A stretch of 35,697 nucleotides of DNA from Deltaproteobacteria bacterium (GCA_019310785.1 JAFDDR010000007.1:1-35697); one strand, 5' to 3'; positions 16,895 to 26,406 are shown, counted from the first letter of the stretch. Numbers and translations are program-made. Notes: generated by a model from the sequence alone, not told the origin.

Positions 16895-18436
16895 ATGCTT
16901 GAAAAAAAAATTACATCAAGCCTGGATGGCATTGCATGCCTTTATGAAATCACCCAGGCCATTCACGTCACTTTAGACCTGAGAAAGTCTCTTTATAAGG
17001 TCCTTGATCTGTTGTCCGACCATTTAGGCATGAACCGGGGTTCCATTACCCTTTTGAATCCTGATACTTCTGAAATACATATTGAGGTGGCCCATGGTAT
17101 TTCACCTGCCGAACACACAAGAGGGCGTTACAAATTAGGCGAAGGGATAACCGGGCGTGTAATAAAATCCGGCCGGCCGATGGCCGTGCCGCATATTGAT
17201 AATGAACCCCTTTTTTTAGACAAGACAAGGGCCAGGAGTCGAATCGACAAATCCAAAATCTCATTTATCTGCGTGCCCGTAAAAGATGGTCAAAGGGTGA
17301 TAGGCGCACTCAGTGTTGATCGGGTCTTTGAGGGTTCATCACCGCTGGATGAAGATGTGAGGCTTTTGACCGTTATCAGCAGCCTGATAGCCCAGAAGGT
17401 GGCACTTCTGGAGAGGATCAACAGGGAGAAGAACCAGCTCAGAGAAGAAAATGTGAGGCTAAAGAGGGAACTCAACAAAAAATACAGCTTTACCAGTATC
17501 ATCGGTAACAGCCGCAAGATGCAGGAAGTATTCTATCTGATCACACAGGTGGCCAAGAGCAATGCCAATGTCCTTTTATTAGGAGAGAGCGGCACGGGAA
17601 AAGAACTGGTGGCCAATGCCATCCATTACAACAGTCTGCGCTCCACCAGACCGCTGGTCAAGGTCAATTGCGCCGCACTTCCGGCAAATCTTGTGGAGGC
17701 GGAGCTGTTCGGCCATGAAAAGGGGGCCTTTACCGGGGCCAATCGTGAGAAAGCGGGCAAATTCGAATTAGCCGATATGGGCACCATTTTCTTAGATGAA
17801 ATCGGGTCTCTTGCCCTGGAAAGCCAGGGGAAATTGCTTCGTGTCCTCCAGGAAAGGGAGATTGAAAGGTTGGGAGGGACTAAGACCACGAAGGTCAACA
17901 TCCGCCTCATCGCGGCTACCAATAAAGACTTGGCCGGCGCGGTTGAGGCTGGTACTTTTCGCGAAGATTTATTCTACCGGTTGAACGTCTACCCCATTTA
18001 TTTGCCTGCCTTGAGGGAAAGGGAAGCGGACCTGCTCTTATTGGCCGACTATTTTTTAGAAAAATATGCCTCTGAGTATGATAAGGATATAAAAAGAATT
18101 TCCACACCTGCAATCGACGCCTTGACCCAGTACCACTGGCCGGGAAATGTCAGGGAACTGGAAAATTGTATGGAAAGGGCTGTCTTGCTTTGTGATGACC
18201 AGGTTATTCACAGCTATCACCTGCCCCCAACCCTGCAAACGGCGGAAGACACCGGCACACAGCAATCCCAATCCTTAAACCATGCAGTAGAACGATTCGA
18301 AAGGGAGTTGCTCATTGACGCCTTAAAGACCAGCAGGGGAAACATGAGGAAGGCGGCACAGGCACTTAAGACCACGGAAAGGATTTTTGGGTATAAGATC
18401 AGTAAATACGGTATAAACCCGAAACAGTACAGGTAG
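16895..18436 (+). CDS. NifA-type sigma-54-dependent activator (GAF-AAA+-Fis)
   Basis: This 513-aa regulator has an N-terminal GAF sensor domain (~18-175), a short coiled linker rich in Lys/Glu/Arg (~180-200), a sigma-54 interaction AAA+ domain and a Fis-type helix-turn-helix at ~470-508. Walker A is GESGTGKE at 230-237, the sigma-54 contact loop GAFTGA is at 277-282, and Walker B is FLDEIG near 297. It would remodel RNA polymerase-sigma-54 at distant promoters in response to an unknown small ligand or redox cue. ATG 16895 is preferred because AGGGGA (16879-16884) precedes it; a GTG at 16850 has no site. It is divergent from the pfa genes, but no clear -24/-12 element was seen before pfaD, so regulation of pfa is only a possibility. 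Confidence 0.88.
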   Translation: MLEKKITSSLDGIACLYEITQAIHVTLDLRKSLYKVLDLLSDHLGMNRGSITLLNPDTSEIHIEVAHGISPAEHTRGRYKLGEGITGRVIKSGRPMAVPHIDNEPLFLDKTRARSRIDKSKISFICVPVKDGQRVIGALSVDRVFEGSSPLDEDVRLLTVISSLIAQKVALLERINREKNQLREENVRLKRELNKKYSFTSIIGNSRKMQEVFYLITQVAKSNANVLLLGESGTGKELVANAIHYNSLRSTRPLVKVNCAALPANLVEAELFGHEKGAFTGANREKAGKFELADMGTIFLDEIGSLALESQGKLLRVLQEREIERLGGTKTTKVNIRLIAATNKDLAGAVEAGTFREDLFYRLNVYPIYLPALREREADLLLLADYFLEKYASEYDKDIKRISTPAIDALTQYHWPGNVRELENCMERAVLLCDDQVIHSYHLPPTLQTAEDTGTQQSQSLNHAVERFERELLIDALKTSRGNMRKAAQALKTTERIFGYKISKYGINPKQYR

Positions 18437-18555
18437 ATATTCGTAATTATTACAAAAGGATAGGCCTTTTTGTTGCATGAAAACGGGAGCTGTGTTAATA
18501 ATTGGTCCTTGCGAATAAGGATGTGGCTTTAATTTAGATCGAGAGAGGCTTGGCG

Positions 18556-18912
18556 ATGTCTGTTCAGAACCAACAGCTTTTCGTTCAGGGTACGGGGCGG
18601 ACCGATATTATTGATCTCACGGAGCAGGTATCAAGAGCGTTAAGGGATTCGTCTGTTCAAAATGGCTCTGTCACGCTGTTTATCCCGGGTTCTACTGCCG
18701 CTCTTACTACCATTGAATTTGAGGGTGGGGTGGTCAATGACCTGAAAAAGGCCATAGACAGGATTGCGCCGGAAGATATTTATTACGAGCACAACGAAAG
18801 GTGGGGAGACGGTAACGGTTATTCCCATGTGCGTGCAGCGTTAATCGGGCCATCATTATTGCTAAATTATTACCAGGAGAATAATTGGCTTGGAAAGCCC
18901 TGTTTCTACTAA
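18556..18912 (+). CDS. YjbQ/UPF0047 family protein, C-terminally truncated
   Basis: This 118-aa protein matches the YjbQ (secondary thiamine-phosphate synthase-like) fold in GSTAALTTIEFEGG, YYEHNERWGDGNGYSHVRAALIGPSL. Family members are usually about 130-140 aa and continue with an LGTWQ-type strand; here the chain diverges after GPSLLL and stops eight residues after the ENN segment. Neither other forward frame restores the motif. The 3' end overlaps phoH by 23 bp. ATG 18556 lies after a GAGAGAGG site (18541-18548); TTG 18550 is an alternative. The gene may be a degraded or altered allele; activity is uncertain. Confidence 0.75.
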   Translation: MSVQNQQLFVQGTGRTDIIDLTEQVSRALRDSSVQNGSVTLFIPGSTAALTTIEFEGGVVNDLKKAIDRIAPEDIYYEHNERWGDGNGYSHVRAALIGPSLLLNYYQENNWLGKPCFY

Positions 18913-19897
18913 TACCGCTGTGAGCAAGAAGCTGACTTTTCCTGACACCGACCTGATGCGAACCCTGTGTGGTGAGCACAATGCCCATTTGGAGACATTG
19001 GAGAAAAAGATCGGGGTTTCCGTGAATGTCAGGGGAAATGTCTTGACACTTGTGGGCGGGGATTGGGAGGTAGACTTAGCTGATAAGGTCTTGAACCAAC
19101 TCTATGAACTTTTAAAGGTTGGTTATCCTCTCTACCTCAATGATGTGGACTATGCCGTGAGGATCCTGAGCGGGGACCCATCTCTCGACCTGAAAAAAAT
19201 ATTCAGGGACGAGGTCTTTATATCCTCCAAGAAAAAGGTCATAACACCCAAGACTGTTAACCAGAAAGAATATATAGACAGCATTAGAAAATTTGATATT
19301 GTTTTTGGTATAGGTCCTGCCGGGACAGGAAAGACCTATCTTGCCATGGCCATGGCCATATCATCATTAGTCAAGAAAGAGGTCAACAGGGTGGTCCTGG
19401 CAAGACCGGCCGTGGAGGCGGGAGAACACTTAGGTTTTCTGCCGGGAGACCTTTATGAAAAGGTGAATCCCTACCTCAGACCTTTGTATGACGCGCTGCA
19501 CAATATGATGGATTTTGAACATGGGTCCCGCTTGCTCAAGCAGGGCGTGATAGAAGTGGCGCCTCTTGCCTTTATGCGGGGCAGAACACTGAATGATTCC
19601 TTCGTGATCTTAGATGAGGCCCAGAATGCCACTCCCGAGCAGATGAAAATGTTTTTGACCCGTCTCGGTTTCAGCTCAAAATGTGTTGTTACGGGAGATG
19701 TGACCCAGACGGACCTGCCGGACGGAAAAAAGTCAGGGCTCATTGAAGCCAAAAATATTTTACAAGGGGTCAAGGGGATTCAATTCGTATATTTTTCCAG
19801 GGAGGATGTCATAAGGCACCCGTTGGTCCAGGAGATAATAGACGCATACGAAAAACTGGAGACTAAAAAGCGGTTCGATAATGGACAAACCCGATAA
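18890..19897 (+). CDS. phoH: PhoH-family ATPase
   Basis: This 335-aa protein is a PhoH-like P-loop ATPase, commonly linked to RNA metabolism next to YbeY. Walker A is GPAGTGKT at 142-149, followed by family signatures ARPAVEAGEHLGFLPGD, the Walker B-like FVILDEAQNATPEQMKMFLTR and the sensor VVTGDVTQTDLP. The N-terminal region (~20-90) is the usual KH-like extension. Start is TTG 18890, with AGGAGA (18875-18880) 9 nt upstream; no ATG fits. Its end overlaps pgpH by 17 bp. The phoH-pgpH-ybeY order is conserved in many deltaproteobacteria and Firmicutes. Confidence 0.93.
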   Translation: MESPVSTNTAVSKKLTFPDTDLMRTLCGEHNAHLETLEKKIGVSVNVRGNVLTLVGGDWEVDLADKVLNQLYELLKVGYPLYLNDVDYAVRILSGDPSLDLKKIFRDEVFISSKKKVITPKTVNQKEYIDSIRKFDIVFGIGPAGTGKTYLAMAMAISSLVKKEVNRVVLARPAVEAGEHLGFLPGDLYEKVNPYLRPLYDALHNMMDFEHGSRLLKQGVIEVAPLAFMRGRTLNDSFVILDEAQNATPEQMKMFLTRLGFSSKCVVTGDVTQTDLPDGKKSGLIEAKNILQGVKGIQFVYFSREDVIRHPLVQEIIDAYEKLETKKRFDNGQTR

Positions 19898-22361
19898 GGC
19901 AAAAATAAGACATCTTGGAAAGAGCAAACCCGTCAAGAGAGGCGACAGGGATTCTCTTACCAAAGGCAAGCTCAGGTCAGAAAACGGCCATTGGTTTGGT
20001 GAGGAGGCAAAGAAGTGGTATATTCTGATCTGTTTGAGCCTGATTGTCTCCATCCTTCTGTTCCCCAACATCCTGACGCGCCCCAAAACCTACAAACTTG
20101 GAGATGTGGCTGACAGGGACATAAAGGCCTCCCAGGAATTCCTGGTCGAGAATTACAATTTGACCGAACAGAACAGACAGGAAGCTGTCAAGGCAGTGCT
20201 TTTCGTCTATGACTTTGACCCTACTGCCACAAATCTTATCTCCCGGATAAGGGAGGCATTCAAAAGAGGGCGGGAATACCTGTCTGAGTCCCTTTTTGTT
20301 CCGCATGACCGGGAAGATATTTCATCTGAGGCCGAAAAGACGGCTATGTCCCAGCCTAATGAAAGTGATGTTTTGAAAGACAGCTTTTTTGAGATCCTTG
20401 ACATTTCCCCCCAGACCGGGGTTTTTGATGTGCTTTTTTTAAGCCGGTTTCCCTCGGAAGTGGAAGAAACGACCATTCATCTGGTAAGCCAGGTCTTGAA
20501 GAAGGGGATTGTCGGCAATAAAATGATGCTGATGAACCAGAGCGCAAAAGGGATTACGCTGCACAATATCCTTACGGAAAGAGAGATCAAGGTGACGGAT
20601 GTGGATCGTTTTTATGACCTGAAAGCGGCTAAAGATTTTGTAAAGGCGCTGGGTAAAGGACAAAAAAGGTCAACGATCCCTACGGAATTGGTTGATGTTT
20701 CATTGAATCTGGCCATCAGCCTGATCAAGCCGAATTTCACTTTCAATAAAAGGGAAACTGAATGGAGAAAAGACCTGGCGCGTAAATCGGTCACACCCTT
20801 CTATTTTAAGGTTAAAAAGGGTGAAATGCTTGTAAGGGAAGGGGAAAGGGTTAAACACGAGCATATAATCAAGCTGACAGAGCAAAACAAGTTACTTAAA
20901 CGGAAAGAGATGATCAGCCGGGTCCCTGCCATGGCCGTCCTGATCGGTTTTCTTATCTCTGCCCTGTATCTTACAGGATTGATGACTGGTCGAGCTTCAA
21001 GGAATAAAACTAAGGACCTCCTGTTTAACGCGATAATGTTGCTGGCCATTTTCTTGTTAGTCATGGCTTCCAATTTTGTGTCCGAGGAAACTGCACGCGG
21101 CTTTAACTATTTTACTCCCAGGGCACTGCTTTTTGCCGTGCCGCTGGCCAGCGGCGCCATGTTAGCGGCCATTTTTCATGGTATAGGTGTGGCTGCGAGT
21201 TTTTCTCTTATCATTTCCGTCCTTGCCTGCCTTGTCGTAGGGGGCCGGGTGGAATTTTTTATGTATTTTTTTATCAGCTCGCTTGTGGCGGCACATGGTG
21301 TGAGACACTGCCGGGACAGGAGTGTCTTCATCAAGACAGGACTTAAGGTGAGCGCGTTTAATGTGCTCATGGCCCTTTCCATAGAGGCATTATATGGTTC
21401 CTTTTATACAATGGAGGCAATTATCGCGGTTGCGGCGGCCTTTATTGGAGGGTTCCTCATCGCAGTGATTGCAACCGGTATCCTGCCGTTGATCGAGATG
21501 TCCTTTGGCTATACCACGGATATCAAACTCCTTGAATTAGCCAATATGGACCAGCCGCTCCTGCGGGAGCTCATGGTCCAGTGCCCGGGGACCCATCACC
21601 ACAGCGTCATCGTAAGCAATATGGTGGAAGCCACGGCAGAGGCGATCAATGCAAACCCTCTCCTCGCAAAAGTGGCTGCCTATTATCATGACATAGGAAA
21701 GATGAAAAAGCCTCTCTACTTTATCGAGAATCAGGGTCGCGAAAATAAGCATGAAAAATTGGCCCCGTCCATGAGCAGCCTGATCCTCATATCACACATC
21801 AAGGATGGCGTGGAATTGGCCGAAAAACACAAATTGGGCAGTGAGATAATCGACATTATCAGACAACATCACGGCACCAGCCTGATTTCCTTCTTTTATG
21901 AGAAGGCAAAGGAGCAGTCGGAAAAGAAAGGTGAAAAAGCCCTTCAGATCAAGGATGAGGATTTTCGTTATCCGGGGCCCAAACCCCAGACCAAGGAGGC
22001 AGGCCTTGTTATGTTGGCGGACGTTGTGGCGGCCGCTTCCAAAACACTTGTGGATCCCACTGCCGCACGCATTCAGGGAATGGTCCAGAAGATTATAAAC
22101 AAAATTTTTTCCGACGGGCAGCTTGATGAGTGCGAACTCACATTAAAGGACCTGAATGAGATCGCAAAGAGTTTCAACAAGACCTTGAGCGGCATTTTTC
22201 ATCACCGTATTGACTATCCTGAACCGGTAGTAAAAACCGCACAGGGTAAAAAAGGAGAAAATGGAGATACAGATCAGTTCCCAACAGAGGATTCCAAGGG
22301 TAAAAAACCGGACGATAAAACAAAAGCTCACGAAAGTCTTAAAAGACTTGGCCTGTCATGA
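19881..22361 (+). CDS. pgpH: 7TM receptor with intracellular HD hydrolase (PgpH, c-di-AMP phosphodiesterase family)
   Basis: This 826-aa membrane protein has a first membrane segment at ~45-66, an extracytoplasmic 7TMR-HDED domain (~70-340), a bundle of about seven membrane helices (~350-560) and a cytoplasmic HD domain. The HD catalytic pair is His603-Asp604 (YYHDIGK), with upstream HHHS and downstream RQHHGTS metal ligands. Relatives such as Listeria PgpH hydrolyse cyclic di-AMP. The C-terminal ~45 residues are charged and low-complexity. It overlaps phoH by 17 bp and ybeY by 101 bp, an unusually long overlap that implies coupled expression. Confidence 0.92.
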   Translation: MDKPDKAKIRHLGKSKPVKRGDRDSLTKGKLRSENGHWFGEEAKKWYILICLSLIVSILLFPNILTRPKTYKLGDVADRDIKASQEFLVENYNLTEQNRQEAVKAVLFVYDFDPTATNLISRIREAFKRGREYLSESLFVPHDREDISSEAEKTAMSQPNESDVLKDSFFEILDISPQTGVFDVLFLSRFPSEVEETTIHLVSQVLKKGIVGNKMMLMNQSAKGITLHNILTEREIKVTDVDRFYDLKAAKDFVKALGKGQKRSTIPTELVDVSLNLAISLIKPNFTFNKRETEWRKDLARKSVTPFYFKVKKGEMLVREGERVKHEHIIKLTEQNKLLKRKEMISRVPAMAVLIGFLISALYLTGLMTGRASRNKTKDLLFNAIMLLAIFLLVMASNFVSEETARGFNYFTPRALLFAVPLASGAMLAAIFHGIGVAASFSLIISVLACLVVGGRVEFFMYFFISSLVAAHGVRHCRDRSVFIKTGLKVSAFNVLMALSIEALYGSFYTMEAIIAVAAAFIGGFLIAVIATGILPLIEMSFGYTTDIKLLELANMDQPLLRELMVQCPGTHHHSVIVSNMVEATAEAINANPLLAKVAAYYHDIGKMKKPLYFIENQGRENKHEKLAPSMSSLILISHIKDGVELAEKHKLGSEIIDIIRQHHGTSLISFFYEKAKEQSEKKGEKALQIKDEDFRYPGPKPQTKEAGLVMLADVVAAASKTLVDPTAARIQGMVQKIINKIFSDGQLDECELTLKDLNEIAKSFNKTLSGIFHHRIDYPEPVVKTAQGKKGENGDTDQFPTEDSKGKKPDDKTKAHESLKRLGLS

Positions 22362-22698
22362 AAAAGAACTAAGCATCCTGTTTACCGACAATGAAAGCAT
22401 CGCACGGTTAAACGATCGTTACTTGGGTAGAAAGGGACCCACCAATGTGCTGGCCTTTCCCATGTCAGGCGGCCCGGAACCGGAATTTGAATCGGCCATG
22501 TTAGGGGATGTAGTCATTTCCGTGGATACGGCCATCAATGAATCGAAGGATCTCGATGAGCCCCTTGAGTACATAATCGATCGGCTAATCATTCACGGTA
22601 TTTTGCACCTCTTGGGCTATGACCACGAGAAATCGGAAGCGGAAGCCAGGCGGATGGAAAAAGAAGAAGAGAGGTTGATGGCCTTGATTCGAGAGTGA
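22261..22698 (+). CDS. ybeY: Endoribonuclease YbeY
   Basis: This 145-aa protein is the zinc-dependent YbeY RNase, required for 16S rRNA 3'-end maturation and ribosome quality control. The metal site is H112-GILH-116-LLGYD-H122, the canonical HGxLHLxGYDH motif. NDRYLGRKGPTNVLAFP is also characteristic. ATG 22261 lies inside the 3' end of pgpH (101-bp overlap) and has AGGAG at 22253-22257. The conserved domain begins within the first residues, so the overlap is probably real. Confidence 0.95.
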   Translation: MEIQISSQQRIPRVKNRTIKQKLTKVLKDLACHEKELSILFTDNESIARLNDRYLGRKGPTNVLAFPMSGGPEPEFESAMLGDVVISVDTAINESKDLDEPLEYIIDRLIIHGILHLLGYDHEKSEAEARRMEKEEERLMALIRE

Positions 22699-22728
22699 AG
22701 TTCACGATGTTTGGCCATGGTTAGAGAC

Positions 22729-22945
22729 AAATAAGCACCAAATTACAAATGGTTCGACAGGCTCACCATCCTGAGCAAAGTCGAAGGATAAATCTCAAAT
22801 TACAATATCCAATTACCAAAACCGGATTAAAAAACGAACGTCCAACATTGAGTTCGACGTTCATCTTTTTTCTGTTTGCTATTTCGAATTTTGGTAATTG
22901 TGGTTTATTTGTTATTTGTGATTTGATATTTGGAATTTCCAGTAA
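22729..22945. repeat. Interspersed imperfect palindrome, copy 1
   Basis: This AT-rich element between ybeY and pdxJ contains a perfect inverted pair caattaccaaaa (22810-22821) / ttttggtaattg (22889-22900). It also contains an inner pair GAACGTC (22836-22842) / GACGTTC (22856-22862) and a split hairpin TTCGAC...GTCGAA (22753-22786). The word aagcaccaaattacaaat (22733-22750) recurs in inverted orientation in the element at 29690-29886. No gene is supported here. Confidence 0.65.
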
Positions 22946-23046
22946 TCCAGTACACCAGGGAACGGATGGAATACAGACAGACCCCGTCTGGTGTAACAAA
23001 AGCTAAGTTCTCTGTGTCTGGATTTCTGGTTATGGAGGTATAAAAT

Positions 23047-23769
23047 ATGGCACGTTTAGCGATTAACGTAGATCATGTAGCAACGGTGCGCCAGGCAAGG
23101 GGGATTGATGAACCTGATCCCGTCCTTGCAGCGGGTCTTGCAGAGTTAGCGGGAGCAGAAGGTATCATCTGCCACCTGAGAGAAGACAGACGTCATATTA
23201 ATGACCGGGACCTCAGACTTTTGCGTGAGACCGTTAAAACCAAGCTCAATATGGAAATGGCCGCCGTGGATGAGATGGTGGAGATTGCCATTAAGACCGG
23301 ACCTGATCTTGTTACCCTGGTTCCCGAAAAAAGGGAGGAACTGACCACGGAAGGCGGCCTTGATGTTAAGGCTAAGGAGGATCATTACAAACGCTCTGTG
23401 GAGCACCTGAAGGGCGCGGGTATTGAGGTCAGCTTTTTTGTGGACCCGGATCCGGGCCAGATAAAGGCCTCTCACCAATGTGGCGCCGATATCGTTGAGA
23501 TTCACACGGGACATTATGCTGATGCCCGGTCAGAATCCGAGGCCATTGAACAATTCGGCCGTATTGTAACTGCGGCGGAATCTGCGGCGGAATTTGATCT
23601 GAGAATCAGTGCCGGGCACGGGTTGAATTATGTGAATGTCAAACGATTCAGGACCCTCCTGCCACGGGTCGAGGAATACAGCATAGGGCACTCTATTGTG
23701 GCGAGGGCGGTCCTGGTCGGGTTTGAAAGGGCCGTGCGCGAAATGATTGAACTGGTCAAGGATTTTTGA
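23047..23769 (+). CDS. pdxJ: Pyridoxine 5'-phosphate synthase
   Basis: This 240-aa TIM-barrel enzyme condenses 1-deoxyxylulose 5-phosphate with 3-amino-2-oxopropyl phosphate in the DXP-dependent vitamin B6 pathway. Family motifs are INVDHVATVRQARG (Asn7, Asp9, His10), ICHLREDRRHI (His43, Arg45), LNMEMA (Glu70), LVPEKREELTTEGG and the C-terminal SAGHGLNY. GGAGGT precedes the ATG by about six bases. Length is normal. The stop overlaps the acpS start (TGATG), the widespread pdxJ-acpS arrangement. Confidence 0.97.
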   Translation: MARLAINVDHVATVRQARGIDEPDPVLAAGLAELAGAEGIICHLREDRRHINDRDLRLLRETVKTKLNMEMAAVDEMVEIAIKTGPDLVTLVPEKREELTTEGGLDVKAKEDHYKRSVEHLKGAGIEVSFFVDPDPGQIKASHQCGADIVEIHTGHYADARSESEAIEQFGRIVTAAESAAEFDLRISAGHGLNYVNVKRFRTLLPRVEEYSIGHSIVARAVLVGFERAVREMIELVKDF

Positions 23770-24077
23770 TGATATACGGGATCGGCGTAGACCTTGTCAG
23801 TGTCAGTAGAATCGAGAGGGTGGTACGGAGATGGGGAGATAGATTTGTTGAGAGGGTGTTTACTCCTGATGAAATCGGATTCTGTTCTAACCGGGCATCT
23901 CCCTCCCATGCCTTTGCCTTGCGGTTTGCGGCCAAAGAGGCATTTTCCAAGGCCTTGGGACTGGGCATGAGAAAGGGCATTCAATGGCGAGACATCGAGG
24001 TCTTCAATTATCCTGAAGGTAAACCGGGTTTGAAACTCCACGGAACATCGTTTGAAATTTGCCGGAGGAGGGTGTAA
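23769..24077 (+). CDS. acpS: Holo-ACP synthase, 5' part of a frameshifted gene
   Basis: This 102-residue frame carries the N-terminal four-fifths of holo-[acyl-carrier-protein] synthase, which transfers 4'-phosphopantetheine from CoA to ACP. The metal/CoA motifs GVDLVSVSRIE (Asp8) and RFAAKEAFSKALG (Glu57) are present. The frame ends CRRRV-stop, but family members are about 125 aa. The missing C-terminal strand is readable in the -1 frame from 24074 to 24166. Thus the gene is disrupted by a single-base change, a sequencing error or recoding. It overlaps pdxJ by one base. Whether it could load the PfaA ACPs is unknown; those normally need an Sfp-type PPTase (PfaE), and none is in this window. 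Confidence 0.85.
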   Translation: MIYGIGVDLVSVSRIERVVRRWGDRFVERVFTPDEIGFCSNRASPSHAFALRFAAKEAFSKALGLGMRKGIQWRDIEVFNYPEGKPGLKLHGTSFEICRRRV

Positions 24078-24166
24078 CCAGGATACATCTAAGCCTTTCG
24101 GACGAAGGAGAAAATGGCGTAGCCATGGTTGTGCTGGAGAAAAGACCTCAAGACCCTTTCGGGTAG
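24074..24166 (+). pseudogene. acpS: Out-of-frame C-terminal remainder of acpS
   Basis: Read from 24074 this frame gives VTRIHLSLSDEGENGVAMV, followed by VLEKRPQDPFG and a stop. It fits the C-terminal HLSLSHDG..AVA..V strand conserved in AcpS. It has no start codon of its own and joins the 23769 frame by a -1 shift near the gtg/taa at 24072-24077. No classical X-XXY-YYZ slippery heptamer was noticed at the junction. Confidence 0.8.
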
Positions 24167-24235
24167 CAAAGATATTGGTGCGTTTTGGTCATTTATGGTA
24201 AGGGAATGTACAACTTGAAACGGAGATGATTACGT

Positions 24236-24685
24236 ATGCTGAATGCCAGTGACATTATGACCACCGAGGTTATTACCGTAAAAAAGGAGACAAACCTTAA
24301 GGATTTGGCGGGGCTGTTGTACCGGAACCATATAAACGGGGTGCCCGTAGTGGACGACGATGGCCTGCTTATCGGAATTATCTGTGAGAGCGACCTGATC
24401 CGAAAGAACAAGAAACTTCATATCCCCACAGTGGTGGCTATTTTTGACTGGGTCCTTTATCTTGAAAGCCCGAAAAAAATTGAAAAAGAGATCCAGCGGA
24501 TTAGTGCCACGACCGTGGAAGACCTCTACATAAAGGAGGTCGTTATGGTAGATGAAAAAACGCCTGTAGATGAAATTGCCACTATCATGGAAGAAAAAAA
24601 GGTTTATACGATTCCGGTTATGGATGGAAATCGTTTGGTGGGAATTGTGGGGCAGGCAGACCTCATAAGGACTCTTGTTCATTGA
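24236..24685 (+). CDS. CBS-domain pair protein
   Basis: This 149-aa protein consists of two CBS modules (~7-56 and ~95-149): ASDIMTTEVITV...VPVVDDDGLLIGIICESDLI and KEVVMVDEKTPVDEIA...IPVMDGNRLVGIVGQADLI. Such pairs bind adenosyl nucleotides and act as energy sensors, alone or with partners. A GGAG site precedes the ATG by about 10 nt. The last base triplet overlaps the tsaE TTG start (TTGA). The position between acpS and tsaE is usually near nnr in other bacteria; nnr is absent here. The specific role is unknown. Confidence 0.88.
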   Translation: MLNASDIMTTEVITVKKETNLKDLAGLLYRNHINGVPVVDDDGLLIGIICESDLIRKNKKLHIPTVVAIFDWVLYLESPKKIEKEIQRISATTVEDLYIKEVVMVDEKTPVDEIATIMEEKKVYTIPVMDGNRLVGIVGQADLIRTLVH

Positions 24686-25164
24686 AAGAGGAATGTGTTA
24701 TATACCACACAACTTCTGCAGGGGAGACGGTTGATTTAGGCCGGCAATTGGGAGAATGCCTCACCAGGGGTGATGTAATTTCATTGGCCGGGGAATTAGG
24801 GAGCGGAAAGACCTGGTTTACCAAGGGAGTGGGGCTGGGCCTGGGAATCGCCTGGGATATGGTTATCACAAGCCCTTCTTTTTCTCTTGTCAATGAGTAT
24901 GAAGGGCGGCACACACTGTTTCATTTAGATGCCTACCGGCTGGAAAGCCTGGCTGATTTTCTGGCTGCCGGGCTTGATGAATATTTTTATCAAGATGGCG
25001 TCGTGGTAATGGAATGGGCCGATCGCTGGCCCGAAATCTTGCCGGATTACAGGCTTAAGTGTGAGTTCGTCATCACGGACGACCACACGCGAAAAATTAC
25101 CATGTCAGGTTATCATCCCCGGTCCGTGGAGATTCTGAAACATATGGAGAAAGTGGGAAGGTGA
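24682..25164 (+). CDS. tsaE: tRNA threonylcarbamoyladenosine biosynthesis ATPase TsaE
   Basis: This 160-aa P-loop ATPase assists TsaB-TsaD in the N6-threonylcarbamoyl modification of tRNA A37. Walker A is GELGSGKT at 37-44; ITSPSFSLVNEYEG, LFHLDAYRL and VVMEWADRWPEILP are family signatures. TTG 24682 overlaps the previous stop and has AAGGAC about 10 nt upstream. The conserved N-terminal helix begins near it and no ATG is available. The partner tsaD lies 5 kb downstream on the same strand; tsaB was not seen in the window. Confidence 0.94.
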   Translation: MKEECVIYHTTSAGETVDLGRQLGECLTRGDVISLAGELGSGKTWFTKGVGLGLGIAWDMVITSPSFSLVNEYEGRHTLFHLDAYRLESLADFLAAGLDEYFYQDGVVVMEWADRWPEILPDYRLKCEFVITDDHTRKITMSGYHPRSVEILKHMEKVGR

Positions 25165-25173
25165 AATTGAGGT

Positions 25174-26406
25174 ATGGCCTTAATTGTTCAAAAATACGGC
25201 GGCACATCGGTCGGTAGTATTGAAAAGATAAAGGCGGTTGCCGAGCGGGTTATAGAGGACTACAGACAGGGAAATCAGATGGTGGTTGTTCTGTCTGCCA
25301 TGGCCGGCCGGACCGACGGCCTGATTCAATTGGCCGAAGAAATGGCCCCCAATCCTGATCCCAGGGAGCTTGACGTCCTTATGTCCACGGGCGAGCAGGT
25401 CAGCGTTGCCCTTTTTTCCATGGCCGTAAAATCAATGGGGCATGATGCCCGCTCCCTGCTCGGTTTCCAGGCGGCTATTCATACGAGTCATTTGTATGGA
25501 AAGGCCAGGATTCACGACATTGACACAGAGCGCATCACAAAGGAGCTGAATCGGCAGAGGATTATTGCCGTGGCAGGTTTTCAGGGTCTTGACGACCACG
25601 GCGATATCACTACTTTGGGAAGGGGCGGGTCCGATACAACCGCCGTTGCCTTGGCCGCGGCCCTGAAGGCCGATGTATGCGAGATTTTTACCGATGTGGA
25701 TGGCGTTTATACTACCGATCCCAATATCTGCCCAAGGGCCAAAAAAATGGAGTTTATCTCATATGATGAGATGCTAGAGATGGCCAGCTTAGGGGCCAAA
25801 GTTCTGGAGATTCGCTCAGTTGAATTTGCCAAAAAATTTAATGTGCCGATACATGTGAGGTCAACTTTTACAAGGGAGAGGGGTACTATGGTGGTCGCTG
25901 AAACAGAAGATATGGAAAAGGTCCTGGTATCAGGAGTGGCCTATAACAAGAACGAGGCCAGGGTAACCATTAAAAAAGTGCCGGATCAACCGGGGATTGC
26001 CTCCCGGATATTTGAGCCCGTTTTTGAGTCCGGTATCGTGGTCGATATGATTGTCCAGAACACAAGCGAAGACGGTCTTACGGATCTGACCTTCACGGTG
26101 CCCAAGCCCGATTTTTACAAGACCATGAAGTTAGTGAGCGATACTGCAGAAAAGGTCGGGGCAGAAAAGGTTCTCGGTGATCAGGACATTGCCAAGGTCT
26201 CCGTCATTGGCGTTGGCATGAGAAGCCACGCCGGTGTGGCGAGGAAGACGTTCAGTACCTTAGCCAAAGAGAATATAAATATTATGATGATCAGCACCTC
26301 TGAAATAAAGGTTTCATGCGTTATCGAGGAAAAATACACCGAATTGGCCGTGCGTGTCCTTCACAATGCCTTTGGGTTGGATGATGAGGAGAAGAAAGAC
26401 CAATAA
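25174..26406 (+). CDS. lysC: Aspartate kinase
   Basis: This 410-aa enzyme phosphorylates aspartate, the first step to lysine, threonine and methionine. The N-terminal kinase core shows KYGGTSVG (from Lys7), [31 protein letters not shown] and [12 protein letters not shown]. Two ACT domains fill residues ~265-410 (e.g. [20 protein letters not shown] and [20 protein letters not shown]), so allosteric control by lysine and/or threonine is expected from the family. It follows tsaE by 9 bp and overlaps the next gene's start by 26 bp. Length is normal for a monofunctional kinase. Confidence 0.97.
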   Translation: MALIVQKYGGTSVGSIEKIKAVAERVIEDYRQGNQMVVVLSAMAGRTDGLIQLAEEMAPNPDPRELDVLMSTGEQVSVALFSMAVKSMGHDARSLLGFQAAIHTSHLYGKARIHDIDTERITKELNRQRIIAVAGFQGLDDHGDITTLGRGGSDTTAVALAAALKADVCEIFTDVDGVYTTDPNICPRAKKMEFISYDEMLEMASLGAKVLEIRSVEFAKKFNVPIHVRSTFTRERGTMVVAETEDMEKVLVSGVAYNKNEARVTIKKVPDQPGIASRIFEPVFESGIVVDMIVQNTSEDGLTDLTFTVPKPDFYKTMKLVSDTAEKVGAEKVLGDQDIAKVSVIGVGMRSHAGVARKTFSTLAKENINIMMISTSEIKVSCVIEEKYTELAVRVLHNAFGLDDEEKKDQ

